Positions 10,605 through 21,900 of a stretch of DNA of 64,000 nt are shown piece after piece. The notes beneath the pieces were generated by a model. The model searched no databases, was not told the origin of the DNA, and saw only the letters and a list, made by a program, of their open reading frames with translations. How positions within the stretch are numbered: the stretch's first letter is position 1; every line of letters starts with the position of its first letter. The DNA is from Mesorhabditis belari (taxonomy: Eukaryota; Nematoda; Chromadorea; Rhabditida; Rhabditidae), in assembly GCA_958450365.1 (NCBI GenBank), contig CAUEEP010000901.1:124001-188000 (forward strand), in the 5' to 3' direction. The position numbers were made by a program, and so were the translations under genes.

Positions 10605-12366
10605 TTGTCCCAATTTTTGCAGTCGGCTGATGGTCAGCTGATAAGCGAGAAAGCTGTGTTCTTACATGGGGAAAGTACTTGGGAAAGCATGAAAAATGGG
10701 GTAAAAAGCTAGTGATTGTATAGTAAAATCGAAAATAGTTAGAAAAATAGTTTCAAACTCTTGCATTACTTGTGCAACTTGGTCGATCTTATCTTCGAAT
10801 GGTTACGGTAATGAAAATGAACACCGTTAAATTGTTAATTAATACTTTTCGCTTAATCATGAGAATTAGTCAACATTTCAATTTGGTCTAATGAAAGAAT
10901 TGTTTAACAAATAATAGTACAGCCGGTGAGCTGAATGGTGTCTCGAAAAAATTTTGGAACGCGTCCCCGTTGGGGATGCACTATTAAAAATAAAAATGTG
11001 AAGCTTTATTTGATTTTTATCGTGATTAATATTTAACCCATTCGAAACCGTAGCGTTTTTTCTTTTTTTTCGTCTGCGGACCAAGCCTTTTTTTTGACAT
11101 TTTTGACTCCGAAGCAGTTTATTTATGGTTGGAAAGATGTAAGAGAGTCTCCTACACCATTTATTTTTGATGAAGAACGATTAGGATTTGACTTCAGTAC
11201 TTTTCAAAAAATCCTATCGATTATTATTCTTATTTTATCGACGATAAATTAATCAATATATTAATAGGCGAATCTAATAAACATGGAAAAAGGAAAACAA
11301 ACTGGCAGGATTTCGATGCAAAATCTTTCAAGCTCTTCCTGGCTTCAAATGGGAATCGCCAAATTACCGAGGATTCGTGACAAATGAGAATTACTGGAGT
11401 AGCAGGCCTGGATTAGGAGGATTTTCCCACATGTCCCACATTATGTCAAGAGCAAAATTTGAATCTATTCTTCGAAACCGGCGTTTTTGTGATAACGAAC
11501 TGGATCCTGCAGGAGATCGGCTTTATAAGATTAGAGCTATTATGGAACATTTCAATGCAAAACCAGAGACTGCATTGATTCCGGGTAAATATGAAACATC
11601 TTTTTTGCCCACGTAATTCGTAGATCTGCTACAATTGGAATATACATGTAATGCTGTAAAACAGCAAAAAAAAAGCAATTAATTGAATGAAAATAGCTCA
11701 ATTAGCGCTGCAGCGGTCCGTTCCTGAGTTTTTGCTGCAGCGATTATTCGCTGCAGAAGTTTCGAATGGGTTAAGAAATGTGTGAACTCTTCACTTCGAT
11801 TTCAGTGAAACGGTGACGTGGAACCACACGGGAAAATCGTCCGCTATATGGTGGAGAAAATTTTGTAAAATACGGGTTCTCCTAGTGCTGAAAATTGATT
11901 CCCAGAATCATATTGTCGTTTTCAGATGAGTGAGATTTCGAATAGTTTCCTTTTGTGAGTGAGTGTGGCAGGGGAGAGCGCAATGGACTTTACGGTAGAG
12001 CACAATCACTCTAGTAGACCAGGGGAGGGCGCAATGGACTTTGGGGTAGAGCACAATCACGCGCCGCTGGCACAGGGAGCAGATAGATAGCAAGAAAGAG
12101 GGCATTTCAATTTGGTCTAATGAAAGAACTGTTTAACAAATAATAGTACAGCCGGTGGGCTGAGTGGTGAATTTTTCAAAATAATTGTTGAAACTGTACA
12201 AATTTTGAATTTTTCACGAATTTTTCCGAAATTTTTACGATTTTACTATACAATCACTAGCTTTTTACCCCTTTTTTCATGTTTTTTACCAAGTACTTTC
12301 CCCATGTAAGATCACAGCTTTCTCGCTTATCAGCTGACCATCAGCCGACTGCAAAAATTGGGACAA
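10605..12366. mobile_element. Dead piggyBac-like element bounded by long inverted repeats
   Basis: Arms 10605-10732 and 12239-12366 are inverted copies (blocks GCAGTCGGCTGATGGTCAGC, CATGGGGAAAGTACTTGG). Just inside, 10873-10940 and 12104-12172 are direct copies of a 70-base block. A transposase relic lies between them. Outside the left arm, 10524-10560 and 10739-10775 repeat a TAGTTTCAAACTCTTGC block. The element has clearly been rearranged. Confidence 0.6.
11124..11616 (+). pseudogene. piggyBac-type transposase relic (DDE_Tnp_1_7)
   Basis: Frame pieces read YGWKDVRESPTPFIFDEERL, then DDKLINILIGESNKHGK...NWQDFD, then MGIAKLPRIRD, then YWSSRPGLGGFSHMSHIMSR, AKFESILRNRRFCDNE and IRAIMEHFNAKPE. 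Order and content match the N-terminal half of piggyBac/PGBD transposases (the YWS... Ms+.+F..i.r...f.dN region just before the first catalytic Asp). At least two frameshifts and a stop break it, and the catalytic core is missing. Confidence 0.65.
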
Positions 12367-12675
12367 AGAATCGATTTCTTAGAAAACTAATAAGAAAACA
12401 TGTTTGCTAAATGCTAAATTTAACAAATAGAGCCCTTATTTCTGAATTTTCTTTTTTCCAATTTCCCGCCCGTTCTCTTTTCTGATCTCTTTCACAAAGC
12501 AAACATTTGCATTGATGAGGCTTTTTTCTGAGATGTAAACAAATCTCAAAAATTTGTTTGATCTCAGGAAAATGACAAAGAAAAGATCACGCAGATAGAT
12601 GAAATTCGAAATTTGCCCATTTTTTCTTTGAAAAACCTTTTTTTATTAACAACTTTATCATTTTTAGAAACAGGA

Positions 12676-14869
12676 ATGATCGACAAGCTCTGTTTGAGTC
12701 TTTTCTTTGGCGCTTTCTTTGGCGTTTTCTTGACATCTTGTAATGGACAAGCAGAAACTTCAAATCAACGACCATTCCCGCTGAATTTGGTGAGTAAAAA
12801 GTGTAGATACATATTGATATTGATAAGCAGATTTGATATTTATGCATCTAGATTCTCTCAAGTCAACATTTAGAACTTTAAAACGGTGTCAATATTGATC
12901 TGAAAGCAGCAAAGGTTGAGTCTACAGCTTGAACTAACTAGGTCTGGTCAGGCTCGCAGCCAAAACCACAGGATCTGGCTTTATTCTGGTCTGGCTTGGC
13001 TCGCAAAAATCGCTTTTGAAACAAACCTGGCCCTCACTAGGAAACGTCACCAGGTGTCCGTGACCTTTTAAAACGAGACCAACTCCATCTTATAGAATCG
13101 ACTACGCTAATCCCGAATCCGTTTTCAGTTTTTGCCCTCGAGACCTGTAACGCGAGATATCTAGGTTACAAGTTTTAGGCCTACTTACTTGAGTTTTTCA
13201 TATTTCGCAACGGAGTCAACTAGCGACGTGGTGAATCTCCAAAACTGCCGACTACGGGTCTAAAACATTGTAGTTCGATCCCCTCTTTGGCCAATTTCTT
13301 TTGGTCTTTTTAATCTGGTCCAAATTATCTCGCGTTACGGCCCTCGAGGATAAAAACTGAAAACGGATTCGGAATCAGCGTAGTCGATTCTATAAGATGG
13401 AGTTGGTAAAATCGTTTTTAGAAATATCTAAAAGTTCTGCCGGTTGTTTAAAATTTGTTTTAACAATGTGACATATCGTTTCCAGATCCCCTACCCAGCC
13501 AGTCAACAAAATTGTGACTCCTGTGTGACGGTGATGGAAGTAATTCGACAAAATAACGATATGAAGGCTTGGCAATTGACTGATGTGAGTTGTTGTGAAA
13601 AGGGAAAAGGCGGGGTTACGGTGGTTTTCGAAGATTGACACCTTTTAGAAAAAAAATCTTACTTAAAAAGAAGATTGTGGTGAAATAAAGGAAAAGAACT
13701 AAACAATGAACTTATTGAAAATGTCCAAAGGCATTTCTCTAAAAAAGCATACACTCGTTGTTTCCCTTCTTCTCTTATTCCAAATTATGAGACTAGACTT
13801 ATAATTTTTGATTTAAAACCCCTTTTATATCACCGTATTTACTTTGATCTTATTTTTTGCTATAAATTTCTCTTCCACCCTAAGTCGCATCCAGAATTTC
13901 AAAGCCTCTTGAAAATGAAAAATTGTGGAAACTCCTAGAAGTATATGTAGTCATCCTTATCAAATTTCGGTCGGTTCTCATCTACATCATCTTTCCCTTT
14001 ATCATTCTTTTGCGAACCGTATTAGTAGGGTTTGGAATAGGCTCCTGTCTGGTATCTTCTCGTCTGTAGGAAAATTCAAAGTATCTGCAAATGAATTAGA
14101 TCTTATTGCCATGTCATCTGCTCTATATTTAATCTTTTTGTACCTGTGTTTCCTAACTGTAGTCAGGTACTGATCCTTATCAAATTTTTGATTTGATTCT
14201 TGTCGATCCTCATCCCCATCATCTTTCCCTCTATCATTCTTTTGCGAACCGTATTAGTAGGGTTTGGAATAAGCTCCCATCTTGGACTTGGAATAAGCTC
14301 CCATCTTGGACTTGGAATAAGCTCCCATCTTGGACTTGGAATAAGCTCCCGTCTGGTATCTTCTCGTCTGTAGGAAAATTCAAAGTATCTGTAAACGAAT
14401 TAGATTTTATTGCCATGGCAAATCTGGCTTATATTTAATCTTTTTGTACCTGTGTTTCCTAACTGTACCATTTTTAGTTTTCTTTCTTTTTTTGTGAAAT
14501 GATTGTAGCAATAAGTTATATGCGGTTATGATTATCTGATTCGCTTGTATTCGCCCTCTGAATAAAGCATATATATTATTTAGACTGTCTATCAGACTTG
14601 CATGAAAACGTCGCTGAGAAATTTGGAGGACTTTTGTCAAACGGTTGTCGCTGATATCGGTGAGTGATTTAGGGAAACGAGTTTAACTAACGTTTTAAAG
14701 GTATTCAGCCTAATAGCTATTTTAAAAAAACGGATAGTTTACTGTAGATCATTGAATTTTAGCCGGCTATCAAACGCAAATCCAAAACGGATTCACTGAT
14801 CAACGCTTATGCGAGCTGCCGATGCCGGATTGCAAGAATTTCTGGCCAGCCGTTCCCGAGATAAATTAG
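12676..14869 (+). CDS. Secreted single-domain saposin-like protein, 4 exons
   Basis: Exons 12676-12789, 13486-13584, 14596-14659 and 14763-14869 join in phase (0, 0, 1) to about 127 residues. Residues 1-24 are a signal peptide. The remainder is one saposin B-type fold with six cysteines in the usual order: NCDSC near the start, TCMK and DFC in the middle, and RLC...PDC at the end. Saposin-like proteins of worms bind or disrupt membranes or lipids; which applies here cannot be told. A possible trans-splice acceptor (TTTTTAG) lies just before the start. AATAAAAC follows the stop at about 14884. The 1-kb third intron position (13585-14595) hosts two LINE 3' ends. The alternative reading through 13584 ends in a short cysteine tail and would lose four of the six cysteines. 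Confidence 0.85.
13078..13413. repeat. Palindromic element with tRNA-like centre in saposin intron 1
   Basis: Inverted repeats of about 90 bases (block CCAACTCCATCTTATAGAATC and its complement, plus TCTCGCGTTACGG) flank a centre containing AGTTCGATCCCCTC, which resembles a tRNA T arm. It looks like a MITE or SINE hybrid. There is no coding potential. Confidence 0.6.
13690..14175 (+). mobile_element. LINE (non-LTR retrotransposon) 3' end, copy 1
   Basis: The frame reads NELIENVQRHFSKKAYTRCF, then IIFDLKPLLYHRIYFDLIF, then HLSLYHSFANRISRVWNRL and GKFKVSANELDLIA. The motifs IExVQRxFxKK, L-x-xRR/DL and F-x-R-x2-x-WN-x-L are typical of the region after the reverse transcriptase in CR1/Jockey-type LINEs. 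It is truncated at the 5' end and has internal stops. It sits in saposin intron 2. Confidence 0.7.
14193..14585 (+). mobile_element. LINE 3' end, copy 2, with in-frame tandem expansion
   Basis: This repeats copy 1 (HHLSLYHSFANRISRVWN...) but contains four tandem units of an 18-base block encoding WNKLPSWT at 14270-14345, all in frame. The tail ends CTGAATAAAGCATATATATT, a LINE-style 3' end. Confidence 0.65.
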
Positions 14870-14884
14870 TGTGACAAATTTCTG

Positions 14885-15768
14885 AATAAAACTTGATTCT
14901 TCTTCAATTTCTCCGTTATATTTTTTCTAAAATTTTGTTTTTCCAGCGCTAACACCATTCTTGATTCAACGCTTAAAGGTTGGTGACAATTTTCTGACAA
15001 TTTTTTCACTTTGCTAACCCAAATTTTTAGCTATATTGATATATGTTTTGATATTTTGCTTTATGAGATGTTCATGTTAGATTGTTAGATTTGAAAAAGT
15101 AAGTTGTATGCACAAAGTACATATTTCAAGATTTTTGAGAATAGAAGTCAAATACTTTTAAAAGCAAACTAACATAGAACAATAACAGCTTGCACACAAT
15201 TGATTGGCAACAATTGACAAACAAATAATTGATTGGTTTACTAATGTATTTGATTTATTCAGATTGACCACAAGATCGATATGGAAAACAAGAAGTTATT
15301 ATCACAACCGATTGACTTTAACAAAACACGGGTTTTATCTGCAAAATAAATTCAGCAGATACTATTGCATATGTACAAAGAATTGCAAGATATTTTAAAG
15401 TTTAAAACTCGCTTGTTTCAAGAAAAATGAATTAAGATGAATTACATTTAAGAAAATGAATGAATCAGTTAGATAATGCACACTTTACAATGTATGTAGG
15501 TTGAGAAATACAGTCATGGAAAAAAAGCCTTTTTTTTGATTGATTTTTAGAAGTTTGTTCTTTGTAGATCTTGGTCCAAATCCGACCAATTTGCAAAGAT
15601 TTAAAGCTTTAAAGAGCTTATTACCTCTAATTTTAACATTACAAAAAGATGGATTTGACAATTTATCAGGTGTCATGAACTTTTTAATAAAACAAAAATT
15701 GAGCCAAAAATTGAGTCAAAAATTGAAGGACAAAAGTCTTTTAACATGTGAGAAAAACATTATGAAAA
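14885..15768. other. Gene-free stretch
   Basis: AT-rich sequence between the saposin gene and transposon debris. Only a Tc-like terminal string (TACAGTCATGGAAAAAAAG) at about 15510 stands out. It may be one end of the Tc1-like relic that follows. No credible gene is seen. Confidence 0.4.
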
Positions 15769-15771
15769 TCA

Positions 15772-16035
15772 ATACTTAGTAGGTCCTCCGCGAGCCGCAA
15801 TTACTGCTTGAATTCTTCTTGGCATGCTGGCAACCGGATCACATAGAATTTGGGGTCCAATAGTTGTCCAGACTCGACGGATGAAGTACCAAAGCTCCAC
15901 TTTTGATCCGAATAGTTTCCCCTTCAATTTCGACTTCACAAACGCCCATAAGTTCGCGATCAAATGCAAATCAGGACTATGGTATGTATGGTATTCTATC
16001 TTCAATGACCGTTTTCGAAACGCTGAATCGACCAA
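15772..16035 (-). pseudogene. Tc1-like transposase C-terminal fragment
   Basis: The minus strand encodes YHSPDLHLIANLWAFVKSKL, then SMPRRIQAVIAARGGPTKY and a stop. SPDL-x-x-I-x-NLWA-x-x-K and SMPRRI-x-AVI-x-A+GG-x-TKY are the last catalytic-domain motif and C-terminus of Tc1-family transposases. The usual SPDLNPIENLW reads SPDLHLIANLW here, so the third acidic residue of the triad (the E of IENLW) is lost. Nothing upstream extends it convincingly. Confidence 0.65.
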
Positions 16036-16379
16036 AACACAAACGGTTTCTTTTATTGAAAAGCCCTATCTTTTTTTATATAAAATGCTTCTTAAGTGTT
16101 TTAAAAAGTGTTTGTTTTGAGGAATTTCCAGAGCCGAGAAGTCGAGTTTCCAAAATTAATAGAGGCCTGGCTATGCAATTTGATCCCTTTCTTCTACAGA
16201 AACCTATTTTGGTGTAAATAGAAAAAAGATAGAGCATAAAAAGTTTGGAGTATAGCCAACTTTTCAGAAGAACTCGTCCCACCGTTTTCTTTATCTTTCT
16301 CTTCAAAGAATTTGAAGATAAATGAGGATTTACTTGCGAATTTGCATCACATCTACGAAATCCCTTCATTTTCTCCACC

Positions 16380-17240
16380 GGAAATCCTCTTTTTTCCCCT
16401 GAAAATGAATTCCACACCATTAAACAGAATTGGCAAAGAGGATTATATCAAAAGATCGTGGAGTCCATATTTCCCCATCTTTAAATTTCTCAAAACACAT
16501 TGAAATTATTTGCCGGAAAGCTTCTTTCGCCTCTAGTCGTATCCTAAAACCAATTTTTTTTATCCGACAATTGACACTTATAGAAAGTGTTTCATCACTT
16601 ACGTTAGACCCCATTCTAGACTCTAGAATCTAGAGTATGCATCTATAGTTTTGTCTCCACATACACAAGTTGATATCTCTCGCCTAGAAAAAAATCCAAG
16701 AAGAGATATACTAAGGCAGCTCTATGGAAAATAGATTTTTCCAAATTTGCAAACTTTAATTACACAGATAGACTCAAAATTTTTGATCTTAAATCTCTTA
16801 GACACCGCCGCTTGGTCACGGATTTAATAGAATGTTTCAAAATTGTAAACGGCAAGCAACCTATCCCTCTTTTTTGAGATTTATTCAAAGTTAATCCTAC
16901 GGTTAATTCAAGGAGAGGTTCTTTGATTTTAGAAATTTCAGTCACCTCCAATCATTTTGTGTATAACTCTTTTCCAATAAGAACTGCCAAAATTTGGAAT
17001 CGACTCCGCAGAGTTTTGAGAGAGTCCAATAGTTTCGAAATCTTTAAATTATCTGTAGATGATCTCGATCTTGAAGCTCTAGTGGATTTTTGACGTTATC
17101 TGTGCTACCCATTACATACATTATATCGTATTCCTTTTTATCGGCCCTTTTCGTGTTATGTGTATGACCTCATGTGTATTAATCTTAAATCTAGCGTACT
17201 CTATTTCGGGTCCTGAATAAAGTATTTATATATATCTAAT
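16380..17240 (+). mobile_element. LINE remnant with 3' tail
   Basis: Frame pieces read DRGVHISPSLNFSKHIEII, HTQVDISRLEKNPRRDIL, then NSFPIRTAKIWNRLRRVL and SFEIFKLSVDDLDLE. This is the post-RT region of a CR1/Jockey-like LINE, broken by stops and shifts. The tail ends GGTCCTGAATAAAGTATTTA TATA at about 17215-17236. The same tail ends a SINE at 33674-34030. Confidence 0.7.
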
Positions 17241-17325
17241 ATGTTGTATCCGATTTGGATTGAACTCACCGCGGATATCCGATTTGGATTTCAATCCAAA
17301 TCGGATCGGATTAGTGTTCTGTTTA
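17238..17325. repeat. TCCGATTTGG inverted-repeat element
   Basis: Short palindromic array of TCCGATTTGGATT units immediately after the LINE tail. It is related to the TCCGATTTAGATT elements at 39906-40389 and 41128-41358. Confidence 0.6.
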
Positions 17326-17654
17326 ACTACAGTACCCCAGCAGAAAAGTCTTAGCCAATAAGCTGAATAGTTTAAAATACTAGAAAATAGATATTCAGTC
17401 TTATTGGCTGAATATTTTTAAGTAAGTGATTAAGTGAGGCAAGTATAGTATCTGTAAAAATATTCAGTAAACAGAAAAATGAATTACTTTGAGCCATATT
17501 TAATTGGAAAGACTGATTTCTTTCCAATGATCAGAAGAAAATCAACTTTGTGTGTAATCAGAAATGTCTTCTTTTCCTTTCACTTTTCCCAATTTGATTT
17601 TGAATTTGACCATGCTATCCCAAAAGCACAGGCTCAAGGTAAAAGAATCATGGT

Positions 17655-18317
17655 TTGGATGAATTCCGCGCAAAATTTCGGGTTATTAAAAAAACAAGAA
17701 GTGCATTGAGGTTCAAAGTTCAAGGTATTACTATTCAATGTAAAACTCGATTTCCCGGATACTTTTGCGATCATATACCTGATCAGGAAAATCAAACCAG
17801 TTCTGATCTGCCATTAAAAATGATTGATGAATTGAAGCATTCAAAAAGGAATGTGAAAAAATGTCCAGCTTTATGTTACGTTGGGCTTATGTGGCATTCA
17901 AAGCCATGCTACACGATTCTGTCAAAGTGTAATTGTTCACCACCGTGCGCGGTTGAGAAATTTCCGGAAAGTCCTCCTCCTATTTGGGGATTACAATTCG
18001 AATATTCAACATGACACAAGGTGAATCACCGTGAGTTCTTAGAAATTCATGCATTATTTGAGAGAGCTTTTCGAGTGTTGCATGGATGGGAAGAAGTCGA
18101 CTATCCTCAATGTACCACTTCATATTTAATCGAAAAACTTTTGATCAAAATGAAAGAAAAAGAGGATCCATCTTTTGGTTTTCCTTTTATGCATATAAGG
18201 CAGAGAGCTTATTCTGTGGCATTTAGCTGCTTTGACATGACACGCGAGGGTCGATCGGGCCTTCTTATCTCCCGGCATCCGAAAACGAAAAACTCATTTT
18301 GGCATAGATTAACTTAA
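17655..18317 (+). pseudogene. Unrecognised long frame interrupted by one TGA
   Basis: One frame is open for about 220 codons apart from a single in-frame TGA at 18012-18014. The first part is cysteine-rich (KKCPALCYVGLMWHSKPC, KCNCSPPC). The second reads REFLEIHALFERAFRVLHG, then HIRQRAYSVAFSCFDMT. No known family is recognised. It could be a broken gene, or two exons joined across the stop by an intron I could not define, since no good donor/acceptor pair removes just the TGA. A further open piece at about 18545-18714 may belong to it. Confidence 0.3.
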
Positions 18318-18948
18318 AATGACAGACAGTCGAATTTATTGAATACCAGAGATTTGTCTAGTGAGAATAATAGATCAGAACTCAAAATCAGTTATCAGTT
18401 AAGAGACTAAACATCAGTTAAGATATCAATCAGCAACCACACCCAATAGCCCAAGTCTTTTCTATGATCTTAAAGACGAAAATGAAATAAATTAGGAATC
18501 ACGAATTTCCTTTTAGCATTCCAAATGCTTGATCCATATTATCAAGTGTATGGTTTACCATATTACCAAGGTTTGGTATCAAAAACAATTCAAATTGGCT
18601 GTCAAGCAATTTTGGGAACGCAGGGAAACGATGCCGAAATCGCCGCGCCAAAGTGCAGAAAATTTTGTTGCAATCAAAACCGAAGAATTCAAGCATTCAA
18701 GCACCCACCTCTAACGTTTATCTACAATTCTTTAACGCGAACTTAAGGTTTTTGAAAATTCTTGAACTTATAGTTGGTATTTCTGTCGAAAAAAAATGCT
18801 TGCTTTTTTCTATCTAATGCCCAATCACAGTCAAATTCTACTTTGCAAAAAAAGCACCAATTTGAGCAGGCTTATAAACTGTTTGAAGGACGATTCACTC
18901 TTGATTTCTTCTCAAAAACTCTTCAACTCTTTATAACAAGTGAATATT

Positions 18949-21900
18949 TTATGCATGAATCGCTTTCAAACAGACATCAACAGTTATCGGCGCCACCGTC
19001 ACAGCACCAATTCGATGGATCTCATTCTGAAACAGGCAACCTTTGTACAAGATTCTCGTGATTGTACAAGATTTTCGATTTCTTTTTTTCTATTTGTTGA
19101 AGGTCATTGATTAAAATAGCCTTATAAAATAAAAAAAATAGCCTTTTTCATAAATTCACGAAAATATCTTACATCAGCATTCTCCGGTGCTATCACATCG
19201 AAATTCAACAAAACTTTAGCAATCCCCATTTTCATTTCAGTCAGACCAAGGCGTTGACCTGGAATTTGGTTAGTTTAATGGCAAAGAAATTTCTAAAAAT
19301 ATAAATTTGTTCATTTAATATATGTAAACTTAACTAGTAATATCTGACTTTATTAGTACCGTATTTTCTCTAATAGTAGTGCACCCGGGCGAGCCGAGTT
19401 GGTGACTATTTTACGGTTTCCAAGCTTTTGCAGAAGCTCAACACTCAAATCCCCCACAAGATCTCATCGTCAGCTACATTTTCCGACCCCGCATCGATAG
19501 GTTCTGATAAGCGGTTCTCGAGATCTCGAGCAGTTTAGGTTGTTTAGGGTGCACTACTATTAGAGAGAATACGGTATTCTGTATTTTCTCTAATTGTAGT
19601 GCCCTTTCCCCCTCCCCCCGGCCGAGCTAGATGATTATTTTTACAGCTCCCAAGCTTTCACAGAAGCTCAACACTTTAATCCCCCACTAGATCTCATTGT
19701 CAGCTACATTTTCCGACCGCACATCGATAGATTTTGATAAGCGCTTCTCGAGATTTCGAGGAATTTAGGCAAAGCTTAGGGTGCACTATTATTAGAGAAA
19801 ATACGGTATTACAGACTGCACTACTACTATAGACTGCACTACTACCATATTTTCTCTAATAGTAGTGCACCCGGGCGAGCCGAGTTGGTGACTATTTTAC
19901 GGTTTCCAAGCTTTTGCAGAAGCTCAACACTCAAATCCCCCACTAGATCTCATCGTCAGCTACATTTTCCGACCCCACATCGATAGGTTCTGATAAGCGC
20001 TTCTCGAGATTTCGAGGAATTTAGGCAAAGCTTAGGGTGCACTACTATTAGAGAAAATACGGTAATATCTTCCTCACCCACGCACATCCTCGGCCCTTGC
20101 CCGAAAGCGACAAAAGCTTGCGATTGCTCGGCTGTAGTGTTCATCCATCTAAAAAATGATAAAGAATACTTGATTTCTGTGTTATCTATGATATTCTTGC
20201 TGTTTTTAATATTTTTTGCATGAACCTATCGGGATTGAACTCCTCCGCGTCGTCGCCCCAAACCTCTGGATCTTTTTGCATTGAATAGCCATCAATCTAA
20301 ACATCAATCTTGCTTTTCGATAAAAACTTTAAACTAATATTTAACTTTCGAATATTTGTTAACAGTACCGAAGCGGATTTAAATGGTTTTTATGTCATAA
20401 ATGAGAAATTTAACTAGACTTGAACCTGAACCGTTTCCTTTCCTCTTCTCTTGTCACTTTGGCCTCTCCGCCATTTTGAATGAAGTGCTTATCGTGCAAT
20501 CTTTGCCAGAATTTGCCTTCAATTCGGCAATTCTTTTCTTTTCTCTTGACTACTTCTCATTTCTAACTCTTCCTACTTTCTTCGTAGTTGATTGAGAATT
20601 AAAATTTGACCTGTTGGCAAAGTTTTGTTGAAAAGTTTTACTAGAGAATTTTAGATCTTTAAAAGCTGAAACTAGCTAACTATAGGGCTTTTATTTATAT
20701 TTTTTACCTGAATCAACGTCCCCTTTTCGAGGTGAACCCCAGCAAGATCACAGTCTTTCTCGACGACACGAGCTGACACTCTAAAGCCTCGAGATTAAAG
20801 TTTTCAATGTTTAATTCAAAACCACATCGACTTTTCACTCTAAAGTCACCTGGGTTCAACTCTTTTAAACTCACTGATTTGCAACTGGATGAAATCTCAG
20901 TGATTCTTTCACGAAACAATCAAGATACTTCATTTGAGGTAAATCGTCAAATTTCAGAGTCTAAAACAATGTTGATAAAATTTTTTTACATTGTAATTAT
21001 TTTAGTTTACAATTCTAGACTTTAAAACCTACCGCATCTCCAATAACTCCTTTTATTTCGTCTCTCAAACGTTCTCGTATTTCTGGATTTCTTGCCAAAT
21101 AGTGCGTGGCGTATCCAAGGGAATTGGCTGTGGTGTCAAAGCCTGAAATCGGTTTTGATTCGTGTTTTTTTGTATCGAAAATTATGTACTTTGTGCTAAT
21201 CGTGAAAAAACGGCACTTTCTGGCACACTCAATTCTTTCCTTTTCTCCCAGTTTTGTCAAGCAGTCAATTCCCGTGTACCAGAAAAAGTGTGCTTTCATT
21301 TTCAACACACCCTTTGGAGAAGTGAGGTCAAACTGGTCGGATAATCTTGAGATTCCTTACTGCATACTAGACATGGGCATCGGGTCGTGTCGGGTCGGGT
21401 CAAAAGTGACCCGCTGACCCGACCCGGCCGCCAAAACTCGAAAATGGACATGTCTACTGCATACCTAAGTTGAGCTTTTTGATAAATTACCCACCTGCCA
21501 ACAAAAACATAAAACAACTTCCGATTGCTTCTTCTTTTGTGAGCGCTCTTTGTAAATGCTGAAATAGATCAAATTGAAGATCAAAATTAGACTTGAACTT
21601 GGAAAATTGAATTAAAAATTGGAAATGAATAGTAAAAAACTAAACACCTCACCCCGATATCCCGTCGATCAAACGCTTTATCGTAATCGAGATTAAAGTC
21701 TTCTTGTTCGGCATCCAAAAACATGTCAATGAAGTCGCCAGGTGTCACCTCGCCGGCCGCCTAAATAACTTTGTACAGCAAATGGATATGCTTGTACTAG
21801 GGGGTAGGCTAATTTACGCAATTTTTTTAGCGCAACAGGGTCGTTTGCGCAACTGGCCATAACTTTCTTCTAAGTCAGCCAATCTTTATCGTTTTGGTGT

